Both the position numbers and the translations under genes were made by a program. 33,021 nt of DNA from a virus: IMG/VR virus record IMGVR_UViG_3300017729_000015, positions 1 to 33,021 of that record; one strand, 5' to 3'. How positions within the stretch are numbered: position 1 is the first letter of the stretch; every line of letters starts with the position of its first letter. The notes below the pieces were generated by a model that made no database searches, was not told the DNA's origin, and worked only from the letters and a program-made list of their open reading frames with translations. Positions 1 to 9,184 of this stretch are shown one piece after another.

Positions 1-746
1 AATTTGTTTTTCATATCTACATAGAAATGTGCTCCAAAGTAATCTATGATATAAGCACCCTTCTTACCTTTGATTGTATCATATTCGTTATGAAGTAATA
101 CACCAGGAACTTTCAATCCGATTACTGAGTGACCTGATACATATTTGATTGGAGTATCTCTATACAGCTGATAGTAAGCGTGTCCTCTTTGTGGAGTAAT
201 CATACCTTCTTCTACTGATTCACTTTTCCAACCACCACCTGCTTTTTTGTATTGTTTTGCAGCCCATCCATTTGCGTATGCTGATGGGTATACATCAAAC
301 TTCTTCTTTGCTTGTGCTTTATAGTAAGACCATTTAGATGGGTTAGTTGGTACATTCTTCTCGTCCAATTGTTCACCCTCTTTAACTAATGACTCTTCAA
401 TTGATTCTTTTAGTGACATCAATCTATGTCCGAAAGACCCACCAATTGACATACTTAGATAAAATGCAAATGCGTCAATTATATCGTGACCATCGTACTT
501 TGCAGCTTTAGCAATAGCAATACCCTTACTTTCAATTACATCTTCCATTGGTGTACCAATGAATTTCTTACCTGCTTTTGGAAAGTATTTACCTAATTGC
601 TTTGCTTCACTATGAAAGTTAGCATCAGTTAAGGCGCCTCTCATAATCAGCATAACCGATTCGTGATGTTCTGGCGAATTCTTTTTCTCATCTTTTAGAT
701 AATCATCTAAAAACTTTTTAACTGATTTATTTAGTTTAGTATTCAT
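1..746 (-). CDS. Phage protein of unknown function, C-terminus cut by window edge
   Basis: The reading frame is open from an ATG at 746 to the window edge, giving at least 248 residues; the stop lies outside. The start is supported by a good ribosome binding site, AAGGAG, a few bases upstream, and by starting 8 bases after the preceding gene's stop. Two parts are visible. Residues 1 to about 115 are an alpha-helical, charged region. A segment around residues 135-165 (KKFDVYPSAYANGWAAKQYK, then a Gly-Gly-Gly-Trp) is a motif I recall from many hypothetical proteins of T4-like marine phages. The remainder, from about 175, is rich in aromatic and beta-type residues and has no motif I recognise. 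No catalytic signature, signal peptide or membrane segment is seen. Function unknown. Confidence 0.8.
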   Translation of the reverse strand, partial: MNTKLNKSVKKFLDDYLKDEKKNSPEHHESVMLIMRGALTDANFHSEAKQLGKYFPKAGKKFIGTPMEDVIESKGIAIAKAAKYDGHDIIDAFAFYLSMSIGGSFGHRLMSLKESIEESLVKEGEQLDEKNVPTNPSKWSYYKAQAKKKFDVYPSAYANGWAAKQYKKAGGGWKSESVEEGMITPQRGHAYYQLYRDTPIKYVSGHSVIGLKVPGVLLHNEYDTIKGKKGAYIIDYFGAHFYVDMKNK

Positions 747-754
747 AATACTCC

Positions 755-1054
755 TTAGTTGATGTATGCGTTTAACTCATAACCCTTCTTCATACCATAT
801 ACTTGGATTTGAAGAGACTTACGTTGTGGTTTACCACCTTTAAGCAATCTAACTGTGAACTCAGTAGTTTTACCTTCACTTGGTCTTGAACGTTTGTTAC
901 GACCACCCATTACAATCTGAGACTGCCAATCGTCTTCATCAATTTCAAATCCACGTTTTTCAGCAAGCTTCCTTGCTTCTTCAGATGCCGCGGTAAATGA
1001 TTTGTGATATATCTTGTAATCACTCTCGTTTAGTAATTGTTTTAGCTTAATCAT
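755..1054 (-). CDS. Small conserved phage protein, unknown function
   Basis: This is a 99-residue protein. A longer frame could begin at 1126, but that would overlap the upstream gene by 71 bases. The ATG at 1054 starts one base after the upstream stop codon, matching the tight packing of the region, so I chose it. The N-terminus is a short amphipathic segment (MIKLKQLLNESD). Residues about 19-99 form an alpha-beta domain with a helix rich in Ala and Glu (ASEEARKLAEKRGFEIDEDD), a Ser-Gly-Lys-Thr type turn (PSEGKTTEF) and an ending in GYELNAYIN. From memory, this compact domain recurs in T4-like marine phages, alone or at the end of larger proteins, without a known role. It sits with two other small proteins (to 2046). 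Function unknown. Confidence 0.72.
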   Translation of the reverse strand: MIKLKQLLNESDYKIYHKSFTAASEEARKLAEKRGFEIDEDDWQSQIVMGGRNKRSRPSEGKTTEFTVRLLKGGKPQRKSLQIQVYGMKKGYELNAYIN

Positions 1055-1055
1055 A

Positions 1056-1466
1056 TTATGCCCCAGTTTTTGAGTATGTTGGTTTTTTTCCTTTGGTACT
1101 ATTACCACCTCGTTTAGAGTCACCACTTTTCTTTTGTGCAGCTCTTTTTCTATTTACGAAAGACGCTCTACCCTTTGGTCCAAGTTTTGCAGCCTTTTCT
1201 TTTGATAAACATGCAGCGTATGCACCACCATCTTTACCATCACCACACTTACCTAACTTCTTACCATCGGAACTATATCTATCCCATCCACCACCATCTG
1301 ATGAACCGGTCTTACCTTTACCAAACCACTTACGCAAATCTTCGGTCATTACACCTTCAGAACATAGTCGTTCGTAAACATCGGAAATGGTATACTCCAT
1401 AGCTAATGTATGAGGTATACCATCTTCGGTGTAGAATTTATATGTTTCTTTAATAAATGTTTTCAA
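1056..1466 (-). CDS. DUF5872-like basic phage protein with TTG start
   Basis: A 136-residue, strongly basic protein. The core begins with DLRKWFGKGKTG (residues 43-54), continues through a Gly/Lys-rich segment with Cys74 and Cys86, and ends in a Lys/Ser/Gly tail (about residues 100-136). The DLRKWFGKGKTG signature is what I recall for the DUF5872 family, found in phages and some large viruses with no established function. The first codon is TTG (1464-1466), one base after the upstream stop; a GGAG stretch 7 bases before it serves as ribosome binding site. The next in-frame ATG is residue 23, so translation could start there and still include the whole conserved core. The basic tail suggests nucleic-acid contact, but this is inference. 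Confidence 0.72.
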   Translation of the reverse strand: MKTFIKETYKFYTEDGIPHTLAMEYTISDVYERLCSEGVMTEDLRKWFGKGKTGSSDGGGWDRYSSDGKKLGKCGDGKDGGAYAACLSKEKAAKLGPKGRASFVNRKRAAQKKSGDSKRGGNSTKGKKPTYSKTGA

Positions 1467-1467
1467 T

Positions 1468-2046
1468 TTATTTCTCCAATTTTTGGATAAAGGTTTCTTT
1501 AAAATTTTGAAACTCAGTTTCTATCTTTTCTTCAATCTCTTCCCATGAACCACCATCCCAATCTTCAAGTGACCCATCTTCATTCACAAACCTAGCTTTC
1601 ATAGCTAACTTTATAGTATCCTTTTCCAACTCAGCTTGGGCTAACCAAGCTTTTGCGTTTTCTAGCTTCTTTTTACGTTCATACTCACTATACGTACCAT
1701 CAATTTTCATTTGATGTTCCATACTAATAACACAATTTAGACACATACCATGAATGGCCTGCATCTTAATATCGTTACGAGTTGGATTCGTATGCGACGT
1801 ACACGTATCTTTTTTACAATTAGGAAAGTCCTTGAGCGTGTTTCTCAATTCCGAAAGTTTACCAAGTTTTACTTTGTATCCTTTCTTCTGCTCCCATGTA
1901 TTTCCATCATCATCAATCCACTGGTCACCAACTTCTCGTTTGACGAACTCTTTATGTGCATCAAATGCCACCGTGTTCTTTGTTTGTGTTCGGTGGTTTC
2001 CAGCAATCATTTCTTTGACTGCCTTGATGTTGTTTAATTTTGACAT
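1468..2046 (-). CDS. Conserved phage protein with possible zinc-binding Cys cluster
   Basis: A 192-residue soluble protein. The N-terminus has the motif MIAGNHRTQTK (residues 13-23) followed by a Trp-containing segment (DQWIDDDGNTWEQKKGY, about 41-57), a pattern I recall from hypothetical proteins of T4-like marine phages. In the middle, Cys77 and Cys82, then Cys102 and Cys105 (MCLNC), with His85 and His99 nearby, could form a zinc ribbon. The C-terminal third (about 115-192) is charged and probably helical. It starts 36 bases after the NMNAT/ligase-like gene; that gap contains an AT-rich run (TATATATAAAAAG on the coding strand) with no clear promoter match. I cannot name a function; a zinc-dependent structural or nucleic-acid role is only a possibility. 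Confidence 0.75.
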   Translation of the reverse strand: MSKLNNIKAVKEMIAGNHRTQTKNTVAFDAHKEFVKREVGDQWIDDDGNTWEQKKGYKVKLGKLSELRNTLKDFPNCKKDTCTSHTNPTRNDIKMQAIHGMCLNCVISMEHQMKIDGTYSEYERKKKLENAKAWLAQAELEKDTIKLAMKARFVNEDGSLEDWDGGSWEEIEEKIETEFQNFKETFIQKLEK

Positions 2047-2082
2047 AACTTTTTATATATAACTTTTATTACTATAAGTATG

Positions 2083-4371
2083 TTAAAAATACATTAAACC
2101 AAGGATTTGGTTGAGTGATGCAAATGTACCTGTAAGTTTCATGGTGTATCCTTTATATGCGAATACCAATCCCTCATTTGGAACAATCTTATCTCTACCA
2201 CCTACGGCTTTTAGTCTTTCTAATTCTAATTTTAATTTTTCAATCTTTTTTGGGTCGCCTGATTTCCTAACGTCTTTGATGGTTTGGTCGAGTCGTTTTT
2301 GCATTGCACGAAGAGCTTTGTCTGGATTTACAGTTAAAGCTGATGACATAAAGGATAATACCTCGGCACCTACACCTAAGAATATATCTTCAAACTTACG
2401 TATGTTTTGTTTGGATATTTTAATTTGGTCTATTTTATCAGTCTTCTTTGCCCAATCTAATGTTTTAGAATCAGAAATGTTTTTCTTATCCAAACGGAAT
2501 CCCTTATCATAAAATGCCCAACGTTTAACAAGACCCATTTTGGTTTTGTTGTCTAATGAAGATGGTGAGTTTTTATCAACATACTGTTCCCACCAACGTT
2601 GATGGTATTCAGCTACACCATCACTATCTTTAAGTTTAAATTCTTTTTGAACTTTAGATAATTGACTAAAGAACTTTGATTTCATTTTTGATAGTTCTTG
2701 ATTCTTTGGGAGAGTTACAACCGGAGGGCCTTGTATTGTATATGCATCTTGTACATCCGCATTTACTTGTTTAATCATACCGGCTAAGATTCTTGCATCA
2801 GAGGTGTCTGCTCCAATAGCTTCACCTTTTTCGTTGTATTCCATAGTTCCATGAAATACTAATAGGGGTTGACCATATGGTACTACGTTTACTGACTCCG
2901 GCCAGATGACTTCGATGTTCATAAACTTTGAACCATTCTTGAAGACTTTTTCTTTTTGTGCTTTTGATAGTTTTGAAATCGCAGATTCCAAATCTCTCAT
3001 AGCGAAATTATACGCATCGGTCAAACCACCTCTATTAGCAAATTTATCTGAAACACCCTTAATGTCTAATGCATTAAGTCCTTTATCTTTTAGATGTGAT
3101 TTATTTCTTGCAGCGATGATACCTTTGTCACTTCTATATGATATAGCAAGTGCTTGTCCATCGGTTTTTTCTCGTGTAAATTCTAACTTACCATTTAGAG
3201 CGTTATCTATTATTATTTTTAAATCACCAAATGTAAGGCCTAACTCAATATCAAATGGGTGATTCATATGACCATATGCACCACCTTCATTAAGAATACC
3301 TTCTTTTAGATTATTTTTTTTATCTTTAGTTTTTTCATTATCAATTTTAGAAGTAAGATTTTCAATATCCTTTGGTTCAGCAAACTTAACGAATTCCATA
3401 CCCAAACGAAGGGCAACTTTCTTAATATGTTTAGCCCACTTTTTATATCCTGGTCTGCCGGTTACATCCGTTCCATATCTCGCTTTCTGACCATCCATGG
3501 TATCACCACTTGGAAAAAATGATACCGGATATCTACCAGACCCATTAGGGTATGATGTATCAAATGACTCCATGGAATCATCATCCATTAGGTATGATAT
3601 AATTTGCCAACCTAATGTAGAAGTTACATCATTCATCTCTTTCTTAAAAGTTTTCATATTACCATAGAAAGCGCCAGGACCATCATCTACTATACCCTTA
3701 CCACTTGGTGGTAATGATGAAGCTTCGGATAACATTTCATTAATATCAAATGTTTGTAAGAACGATTCCATTACGGATTCTACTTTTATTAAACGACCTG
3801 AAACTAAATCATAAATCTTTTGGTTGAACTTTGGGTATACTGACTTGAAAAACTTAATACGAGATTTCTCATCCGAATCAGACATACCTTTACGAACTTG
3901 AGTACCAGATATTCCGTTTCCTTGTGATGGGGATACATAAACATAACCAGCATCAGCATAACCCTTTTCTACCTTACCCTTATATGGTTCAAAGTATTTA
4001 CCACCCAATCTACTCTTGTCCTTCTCACCAACTACTGTGATAAATGCAGTAGTCTCTTCTGAAAATGATTGTAGAATCTCTTTTGGTGAATATGGGTTTT
4101 TTACCTTTACTATTTTATTTTTGGGAATACCAAACATAGTAGTCATTATCTTAACTTTCTCTTTGAAAGTGAATGGTGACTTTGGTAATTGTACCTTATC
4201 AGACGTACCTATATACACATTATCTTTACCAAACTTTTTAACTAAGTGTTGGTATGTTGCGTTATGGCCAGAATGGAATGGATGAAACCTACCTACGTAA
4301 GTTACCACTGTTTTTTTAATGTCTTCGGTAAGGATTGATTCCGTTACCCATTCGTTTATTAATTTTCCCAT
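2083..4371 (-). CDS. Nucleotidylyltransferase fused to a ligase-like nucleotidyltransferase domain
   Basis: A 762-residue protein with three visible parts. Residues about 18-200 look like an NMN/cytidylyl-type adenylyltransferase: GRFHPFHSGH (27-36) matches the nucleotide-binding HxGH motif and ISGTQVRKG (154-162) the ISxTxxR motif. Residues about 225-330 form a domain beginning VDDGPGAFYGN that I recall from marine T4-like phages but cannot name. Residues about 362-762 carry motifs resembling DNA/RNA ligases: KTDG at 402-405 (candidate nucleotidylated Lys402), IEVIW around Glu487, EGLVF at 733-737 and Lys745 in KLTG. No OB-fold follows; the chain ends 17 residues after Lys745. Related ligase-like regions in cyanophages carry a DUF label (DUF6267, from memory). 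Possible roles are NAD synthesis, RNA repair or nucleotide transfer. The N-terminal call is firm; the ligase-like call is moderate. Confidence 0.75.
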   Translation of the reverse strand: MGKLINEWVTESILTEDIKKTVVTYVGRFHPFHSGHNATYQHLVKKFGKDNVYIGTSDKVQLPKSPFTFKEKVKIMTTMFGIPKNKIVKVKNPYSPKEILQSFSEETTAFITVVGEKDKSRLGGKYFEPYKGKVEKGYADAGYVYVSPSQGNGISGTQVRKGMSDSDEKSRIKFFKSVYPKFNQKIYDLVSGRLIKVESVMESFLQTFDINEMLSEASSLPPSGKGIVDDGPGAFYGNMKTFKKEMNDVTSTLGWQIISYLMDDDSMESFDTSYPNGSGRYPVSFFPSGDTMDGQKARYGTDVTGRPGYKKWAKHIKKVALRLGMEFVKFAEPKDIENLTSKIDNEKTKDKKNNLKEGILNEGGAYGHMNHPFDIELGLTFGDLKIIIDNALNGKLEFTREKTDGQALAISYRSDKGIIAARNKSHLKDKGLNALDIKGVSDKFANRGGLTDAYNFAMRDLESAISKLSKAQKEKVFKNGSKFMNIEVIWPESVNVVPYGQPLLVFHGTMEYNEKGEAIGADTSDARILAGMIKQVNADVQDAYTIQGPPVVTLPKNQELSKMKSKFFSQLSKVQKEFKLKDSDGVAEYHQRWWEQYVDKNSPSSLDNKTKMGLVKRWAFYDKGFRLDKKNISDSKTLDWAKKTDKIDQIKISKQNIRKFEDIFLGVGAEVLSFMSSALTVNPDKALRAMQKRLDQTIKDVRKSGDPKKIEKLKLELERLKAVGGRDKIVPNEGLVFAYKGYTMKLTGTFASLNQILGLMYF

Positions 4372-4406
4372 ACTAATAAGTATCCTAAATTATTTTTAAA
4401 TTCCAA

Positions 4407-7400
4407 TTATGGAAGACCAAACCCACCATTGTTCGGTTGAACTGGAAGTGCCTCAAATGTACTAGCTAATCCACGTGATGTCCAAACTGATATATTTTTT
4501 ATTTTAACTCTTGAAGTTCCTGTTGTTGTTATGAGGTTCTGAACATATGGTTCGAGTTCAAGTTTAAATAATTGTGTTTGATATTTTTCGTGATTATATG
4601 TACTTAACCCATCGGTGTAATTATCAATTTCAAACGTAAAAGCGTCAGGACCAATATTCGATTCCGATGCAGAATAGGGTGTATTTGTGCCAGTAGTTCC
4701 AAATACAGCCATACCTTGATTAGTACGTAACGATTGCCAATTATCATAATAAGTGTCAGCAGAATTATCAGAGCCTGATATTGCAGTGTATAACGAACCT
4801 TGAAATCCACCTATCGCTTTTCCACTGCCATGTTTTTCGAATAACCCCTGAAATGAAATATTAACACGCGTTTCGTGTCTAAACCCCTGCCATATAATTG
4901 TAATTTTATCAGATGATACTGTTTTTCCTGAAGTACTATTTGAGTTTTGGAGTATATGCTCATCGGAACTCATGTATAGTTGTCTACCAACATTCTTAGC
5001 ATCAATTATACCCTTAGTGGTGTCAAGGACTTCGTACAGCTGAGTACCAACTGTTGTGGTTAAACGTACTGCTGATCCTGTAATATGCCCATTATTCTTT
5101 AGAATTAATGCTGAATTAGATGATGATATCTGATTACTTCCTATTTCAAAACCACCGACTATTCCGTTGTTAAATAATACATTAGAGCCGGTAATTTCAC
5201 CATTCGATTTTAAAACTAAATCGCCATTTGATGATGATATAATATTAGACCCCAATTCAAACCCACCAATAGTACCACCATTGAATAACACATTAGAACC
5301 AGTAATATCACCAGCAGAATTTACTTTGAAGTTTGTTGAGTTTAAAGTAAAGTCTTCTACGTCAATCACAACATCACTACCACTTAATAATGCAGCTGAA
5401 CCGGTTATCTGACCATTACTTCTTAAAATAAGATTATTGTTTGATGATGATATTGTAGTGGCGTTTATACCAAACCCACCGATTTCACCAAAGGTTGCAA
5501 TGATACCACCTTGAAGGAATACATTATCAGTAGCTAAACCAAAACCAGGAGTATTATTACCCAATACCATATTACTACCGGCTAACCCACTAAGGTCACC
5601 CAAACGTGCTTTAAGGTCTACATCATATAAACCACTACCCGTTCTTTCTACAATATCAATATATGGTGTAGATGGGTCATTTGGATTTGCGTTAATTCTA
5701 ATGTAACCACTTCCAATTTTACCAGTAGATACCAAAACCTGACCAGTATCGTATTCTTGTGCTACCGATGCAATATCCCCAAGTGAGGCAGTATCTCCGG
5801 TCGTACCACTACCATATGAACGTGTAACGTCTAATATACCTGTTAGGTCGGTATCACTACCACCATCCAATCGTGATGAACTATGTACTCTAACGTACTC
5901 AGTTGTAAATCCAGTATTATTTACTTTTTTTAAAGTTAGTATTTCACCTTCTGCAAAGCCTGTTACATTTTCTACTATAAATCTACTTGCAGATGGTGAT
6001 ATGTTATCATAAATAAATTGTGTTGTTGTGGATGTACCAGCGTTTATAGTTCGTGTGTCGGATAACGATTGTGAATATTTACCAGATGCGGCTACAAACG
6101 ACGCGCTGGTATTTGGTTTATGTGATGATGTGTCTATTCTTAGTTGTGTATTACTAACACGCTCGAGGATATCGAATGTATGACTACCACCACCATCGTC
6201 AAATGTAATCTCCCCATCATCTACAATTGAAGTTGGCCAGGTTCCAACTTGCTTATGAACAATATTAGTTGCTTGGGCTTCAGTTACACTCGTAGAGTTT
6301 GTAAATGATAATGCGAATTCTAAAGTTTGACCACCATAAGCTCCATTAAATGAAACCCCACTTAAAAGTGTCATCTCAGTTGGAGGGCCTAACGAGGTCA
6401 ACATAGCGGTGGCTGTATCACTACTATTACTAAATACGATTGCCCCATTCACTTCCGTAATGGTACATATTATATTTTGGAAATGGGCTTCTTCACCCGC
6501 TGGTGGTGTCGGCGTTTGTACAACAAAGCTAGTGTATTCAAAGCTACTCTGACCATTACTAACAGGAGTCCGATTTTGGAACGATGCTGAATATGGTATT
6601 GTTGTACTTACTGTAACTTCTTCACTTGCCGAGACTTGTGAACCAAATGCGTTACTTGAACTATAATACAAATATGCAGTACCACCATCTGCGAAGATTG
6701 GTGTATCAATAGTAAACTTTGTGGAATCTTCAACAGATACTAATTGATATGGAGTAAATTGTGGAAATTCAATCTTATCCGTACTATTATCACCAAACTC
6801 AGTTGGTAGTGATGTAGACGATGTTACCCCACTCGAAGGTACTGGCGTTATACTTGAACTATATGACCCACTCAAAGTAGTAGAATTAGCAACATATAGC
6901 TGACCACCTACTGCGTTTACACTTTCCTTCTCAAAAGTTGTAGTTGCAAGAGTACCACGAATCTTAACATTAGCGAATTCAGCTATACCAGTCTCGTCAA
7001 TCAACCACCCCTTAGTGTCTGATATGTAATCTCTCGTTTTTATCTTACCTGTTGAATTTATCTCTAAATTATCACTAAAGATTGAACCAGTGTCTACATT
7101 CCAACCACCAATACTTGCGGATACAAATCGAGCGAATCCATCTTGTGTTATAGATGAACTTGCATTTAGGTCGGTGGATTGGTTACCACCAATTGTTGCA
7201 GGAGTACGAATATTGTTTGCCGATAAGTCTGCTTCTATAATAGCGTCAGCGCCAATTACTAATCGGTCATTCTTGGGGTCTAAGTGAAATAGTGACGAAC
7301 TGATTTCTATATTAGAATCAGACCCACTTATAAATTGAGTGTTGGTTGTACCAATAAAAAACTTATCAGTTTTGACATCCAACAACCCACCATCGGCTGT

Positions 7401-9164
7401 TGTAAATATTAAGTGTCTATCGTCATTGTCACCAACAAACTGCATACCAACACCACGTAGTACATCACTACCCATTTGTAATGCGTTACTACCACTATAT
7501 AGTATGAACCCACCAGGTCCTTTACCTTCCGATGCCGAAATTTGACCATCGTACCCTACTGATTTTAGAAAACCACTGGAATGACCACCTATTTCTAAAC
7601 CACTACCAATAGCGTTGGATACGAATATAGAACCAGTAATTATGGATTCGGACCCACCTATATAAACGTTACCACCCTCAAATATAACACCTTCAATTAG
7701 TATTTCAGTATTAGATACATTACCATTCTTATTTAAGAATTGAATCTTTAAAGTTTTAGGGTCGTTTAATTGTTCTGTTGGTATTACAACTTTATATGAA
7801 ATATCAGGTTCGTTTGGAACGTCAGTATTTGATATTATCTCAAAATCAGAGTTTGGTAACCCTTGTGATTTAATCAAGGTATTTACAGAGCTAATTCTAC
7901 CCGATACCGGATTTACATTTGATAATGTAATATTTGCAACTGCTACTTGATTTTGAGTTGTATTTAACGAACCAGTTGACTGATATCGTATTGTGCCGGT
8001 TATGGTGTCGTTGGAATATTCATATGTATGAATTGAACCATCACTACGATTATCACTTGATGTTATTGGTAATTTTACTCTAAATATACTATCACTTATA
8101 ATTTCAGTAATACTTGAAGTAACTTTAGTTGGTTGTAGTTGACCACCAGTCAGTCGTGGGAATAGAGTGGTAGATGATAAATCTAATTCAAGAGTACCAT
8201 CCAACATTTCACCATTTATAGTTGTAGATGGTATAAGCGTAGAGGACGCACTTACAAATTCAAAACTTTGTGGAGATAGTTGTGATACTAATTGGTAACT
8301 AATAGTAGAACCATCCACAGATGAGTCTATTGTATACCCACTAGCTAATGTAAGTAGGTTAGTATCAAACGTATCTATTAAAGCGGTTCTTAGTAATACA
8401 CCACCTTGTCTAAATGTCTGAGTGTTTGAATAAATGTAAACTGACCCAGTGTTTTCGTAAAAGTTAGGCCATGGTGACGAGTTGTCAATAAGATTTGATG
8501 GTGTGAGTGGTATCGTAGTACTACCACCAGTCAATGCATTCGATGTAAAAGACGCACTAACAGTTGTATTACTTATAGATTCACTCAACCCTACCTCAAA
8601 CGAAACATCGTCACCATATATAGACTTTTTATATGTAAACTCACCATTTACTGAAACCTTTGATAGTACACCATTTGTTTGGGGTAGTTCTGTAAATGAA
8701 TCAACTGAGGCTGATACATCTCCATTCGGAGTATCTACGAAAACAATATCAGATATTGATTTTTGATTTTTTACAACATTTACTTCACGAGTGTATCTGA
8801 TAGGACCTTCCGTGGTATTTGCTACGATTGTTACCGTACATATTCCATCAGGAGTATGATACCTATCGTTATCGTCAGAGTAAACCCAAACAGTAATCAG
8901 TTGAGATTTATCGTCATCCTTATACTTGGGAGCTTCCCAATATATCGTATTACCATTACTATCCAATACCTCAACGTCAATTTGAGTATTAGTAACAATC
9001 GAACGTGGTTGTGGTTTTATTCTAAACGAGTTCTTACCCTCTCCAAAAAATTCTGGAAAGTTTCTGATACCAAATACCCTAACTGCTTCTTTATCATCTA
9101 AATCAAGAGCGTTTGATATTTTACTTAAAAATTGCTTAGACCTTCGTTTTAGTTCTAATCCCAT
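4407..9164 (-). CDS. Large tail-fibre-like structural protein with C-terminal repeats
   Basis: At 1585 residues this is the longest gene here. The start at 9164 has a GGAG ribosome binding site 7 bases upstream. The N-terminal 150 residues (VRVFGIRNFPEFFGEGKNSF near 28-47) resemble the attachment domain of large fibre proteins in marine T4-like phages (from memory), followed by a long Ser/Thr/Asn-rich beta region with little charge. Around residue 690 an SIGGW element is followed by a second beta region; residues about 1229-1370 hold a tandem repeat built on GGF and ISSSN (listed separately). The C-terminal 200 residues differ in composition and may be the receptor-binding or trimerising tip. 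No chaperone domain, protease motif or enzyme signature is seen. The protein most likely forms a homotrimeric fibre or baseplate-attached adhesin; which one cannot be told from sequence. Confidence 0.8.
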   Translation of the reverse strand: MGLELKRRSKQFLSKISNALDLDDKEAVRVFGIRNFPEFFGEGKNSFRIKPQPRSIVTNTQIDVEVLDSNGNTIYWEAPKYKDDDKSQLITVWVYSDDNDRYHTPDGICTVTIVANTTEGPIRYTREVNVVKNQKSISDIVFVDTPNGDVSASVDSFTELPQTNGVLSKVSVNGEFTYKKSIYGDDVSFEVGLSESISNTTVSASFTSNALTGGSTTIPLTPSNLIDNSSPWPNFYENTGSVYIYSNTQTFRQGGVLLRTALIDTFDTNLLTLASGYTIDSSVDGSTISYQLVSQLSPQSFEFVSASSTLIPSTTINGEMLDGTLELDLSSTTLFPRLTGGQLQPTKVTSSITEIISDSIFRVKLPITSSDNRSDGSIHTYEYSNDTITGTIRYQSTGSLNTTQNQVAVANITLSNVNPVSGRISSVNTLIKSQGLPNSDFEIISNTDVPNEPDISYKVVIPTEQLNDPKTLKIQFLNKNGNVSNTEILIEGVIFEGGNVYIGGSESIITGSIFVSNAIGSGLEIGGHSSGFLKSVGYDGQISASEGKGPGGFILYSGSNALQMGSDVLRGVGMQFVGDNDDRHLIFTTADGGLLDVKTDKFFIGTTNTQFISGSDSNIEISSSLFHLDPKNDRLVIGADAIIEADLSANNIRTPATIGGNQSTDLNASSSITQDGFARFVSASIGGWNVDTGSIFSDNLEINSTGKIKTRDYISDTKGWLIDETGIAEFANVKIRGTLATTTFEKESVNAVGGQLYVANSTTLSGSYSSSITPVPSSGVTSSTSLPTEFGDNSTDKIEFPQFTPYQLVSVEDSTKFTIDTPIFADGGTAYLYYSSSNAFGSQVSASEEVTVSTTIPYSASFQNRTPVSNGQSSFEYTSFVVQTPTPPAGEEAHFQNIICTITEVNGAIVFSNSSDTATAMLTSLGPPTEMTLLSGVSFNGAYGGQTLEFALSFTNSTSVTEAQATNIVHKQVGTWPTSIVDDGEITFDDGGGSHTFDILERVSNTQLRIDTSSHKPNTSASFVAASGKYSQSLSDTRTINAGTSTTTQFIYDNISPSASRFIVENVTGFAEGEILTLKKVNNTGFTTEYVRVHSSSRLDGGSDTDLTGILDVTRSYGSGTTGDTASLGDIASVAQEYDTGQVLVSTGKIGSGYIRINANPNDPSTPYIDIVERTGSGLYDVDLKARLGDLSGLAGSNMVLGNNTPGFGLATDNVFLQGGIIATFGEIGGFGINATTISSSNNNLILRSNGQITGSAALLSGSDVVIDVEDFTLNSTNFKVNSAGDITGSNVLFNGGTIGGFELGSNIISSSNGDLVLKSNGEITGSNVLFNNGIVGGFEIGSNQISSSNSALILKNNGHITGSAVRLTTTVGTQLYEVLDTTKGIIDAKNVGRQLYMSSDEHILQNSNSTSGKTVSSDKITIIWQGFRHETRVNISFQGLFEKHGSGKAIGGFQGSLYTAISGSDNSADTYYDNWQSLRTNQGMAVFGTTGTNTPYSASESNIGPDAFTFEIDNYTDGLSTYNHEKYQTQLFKLELEPYVQNLITTTGTSRVKIKNISVWTSRGLASTFEALPVQPNNGGFGLP
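5060..5492 (-). repeat. Tandem GGF/ISSSN protein repeat in the tail-fibre gene
   Basis: Three copies of a roughly 37-residue unit are visible in the translated fibre protein, starting with GGF at residues 1229, 1300 and 1337. Each reads GGF-x5-7-ISSSN-x2-LxLxxNGxITGS. The 71-residue gap between the first and second is about two units long and contains a degenerate copy (FTLNSTNFKVNSAGDITGS). The repeats are also visible at DNA level but have diverged. Such repeats usually build a beta-rich shaft and allow length variation by recombination. Confidence 0.8.
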
Positions 9165-9184
9165 TAACGGACTCCATTACTTTC

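Noticed and set aside
1055-1126. Upstream ATG at 1126 for the small gene ending at 755
   Set aside because: It would add 24 residues overlapping the DUF5872-like gene by 71 bases; the ATG at 1054 directly follows the upstream stop.
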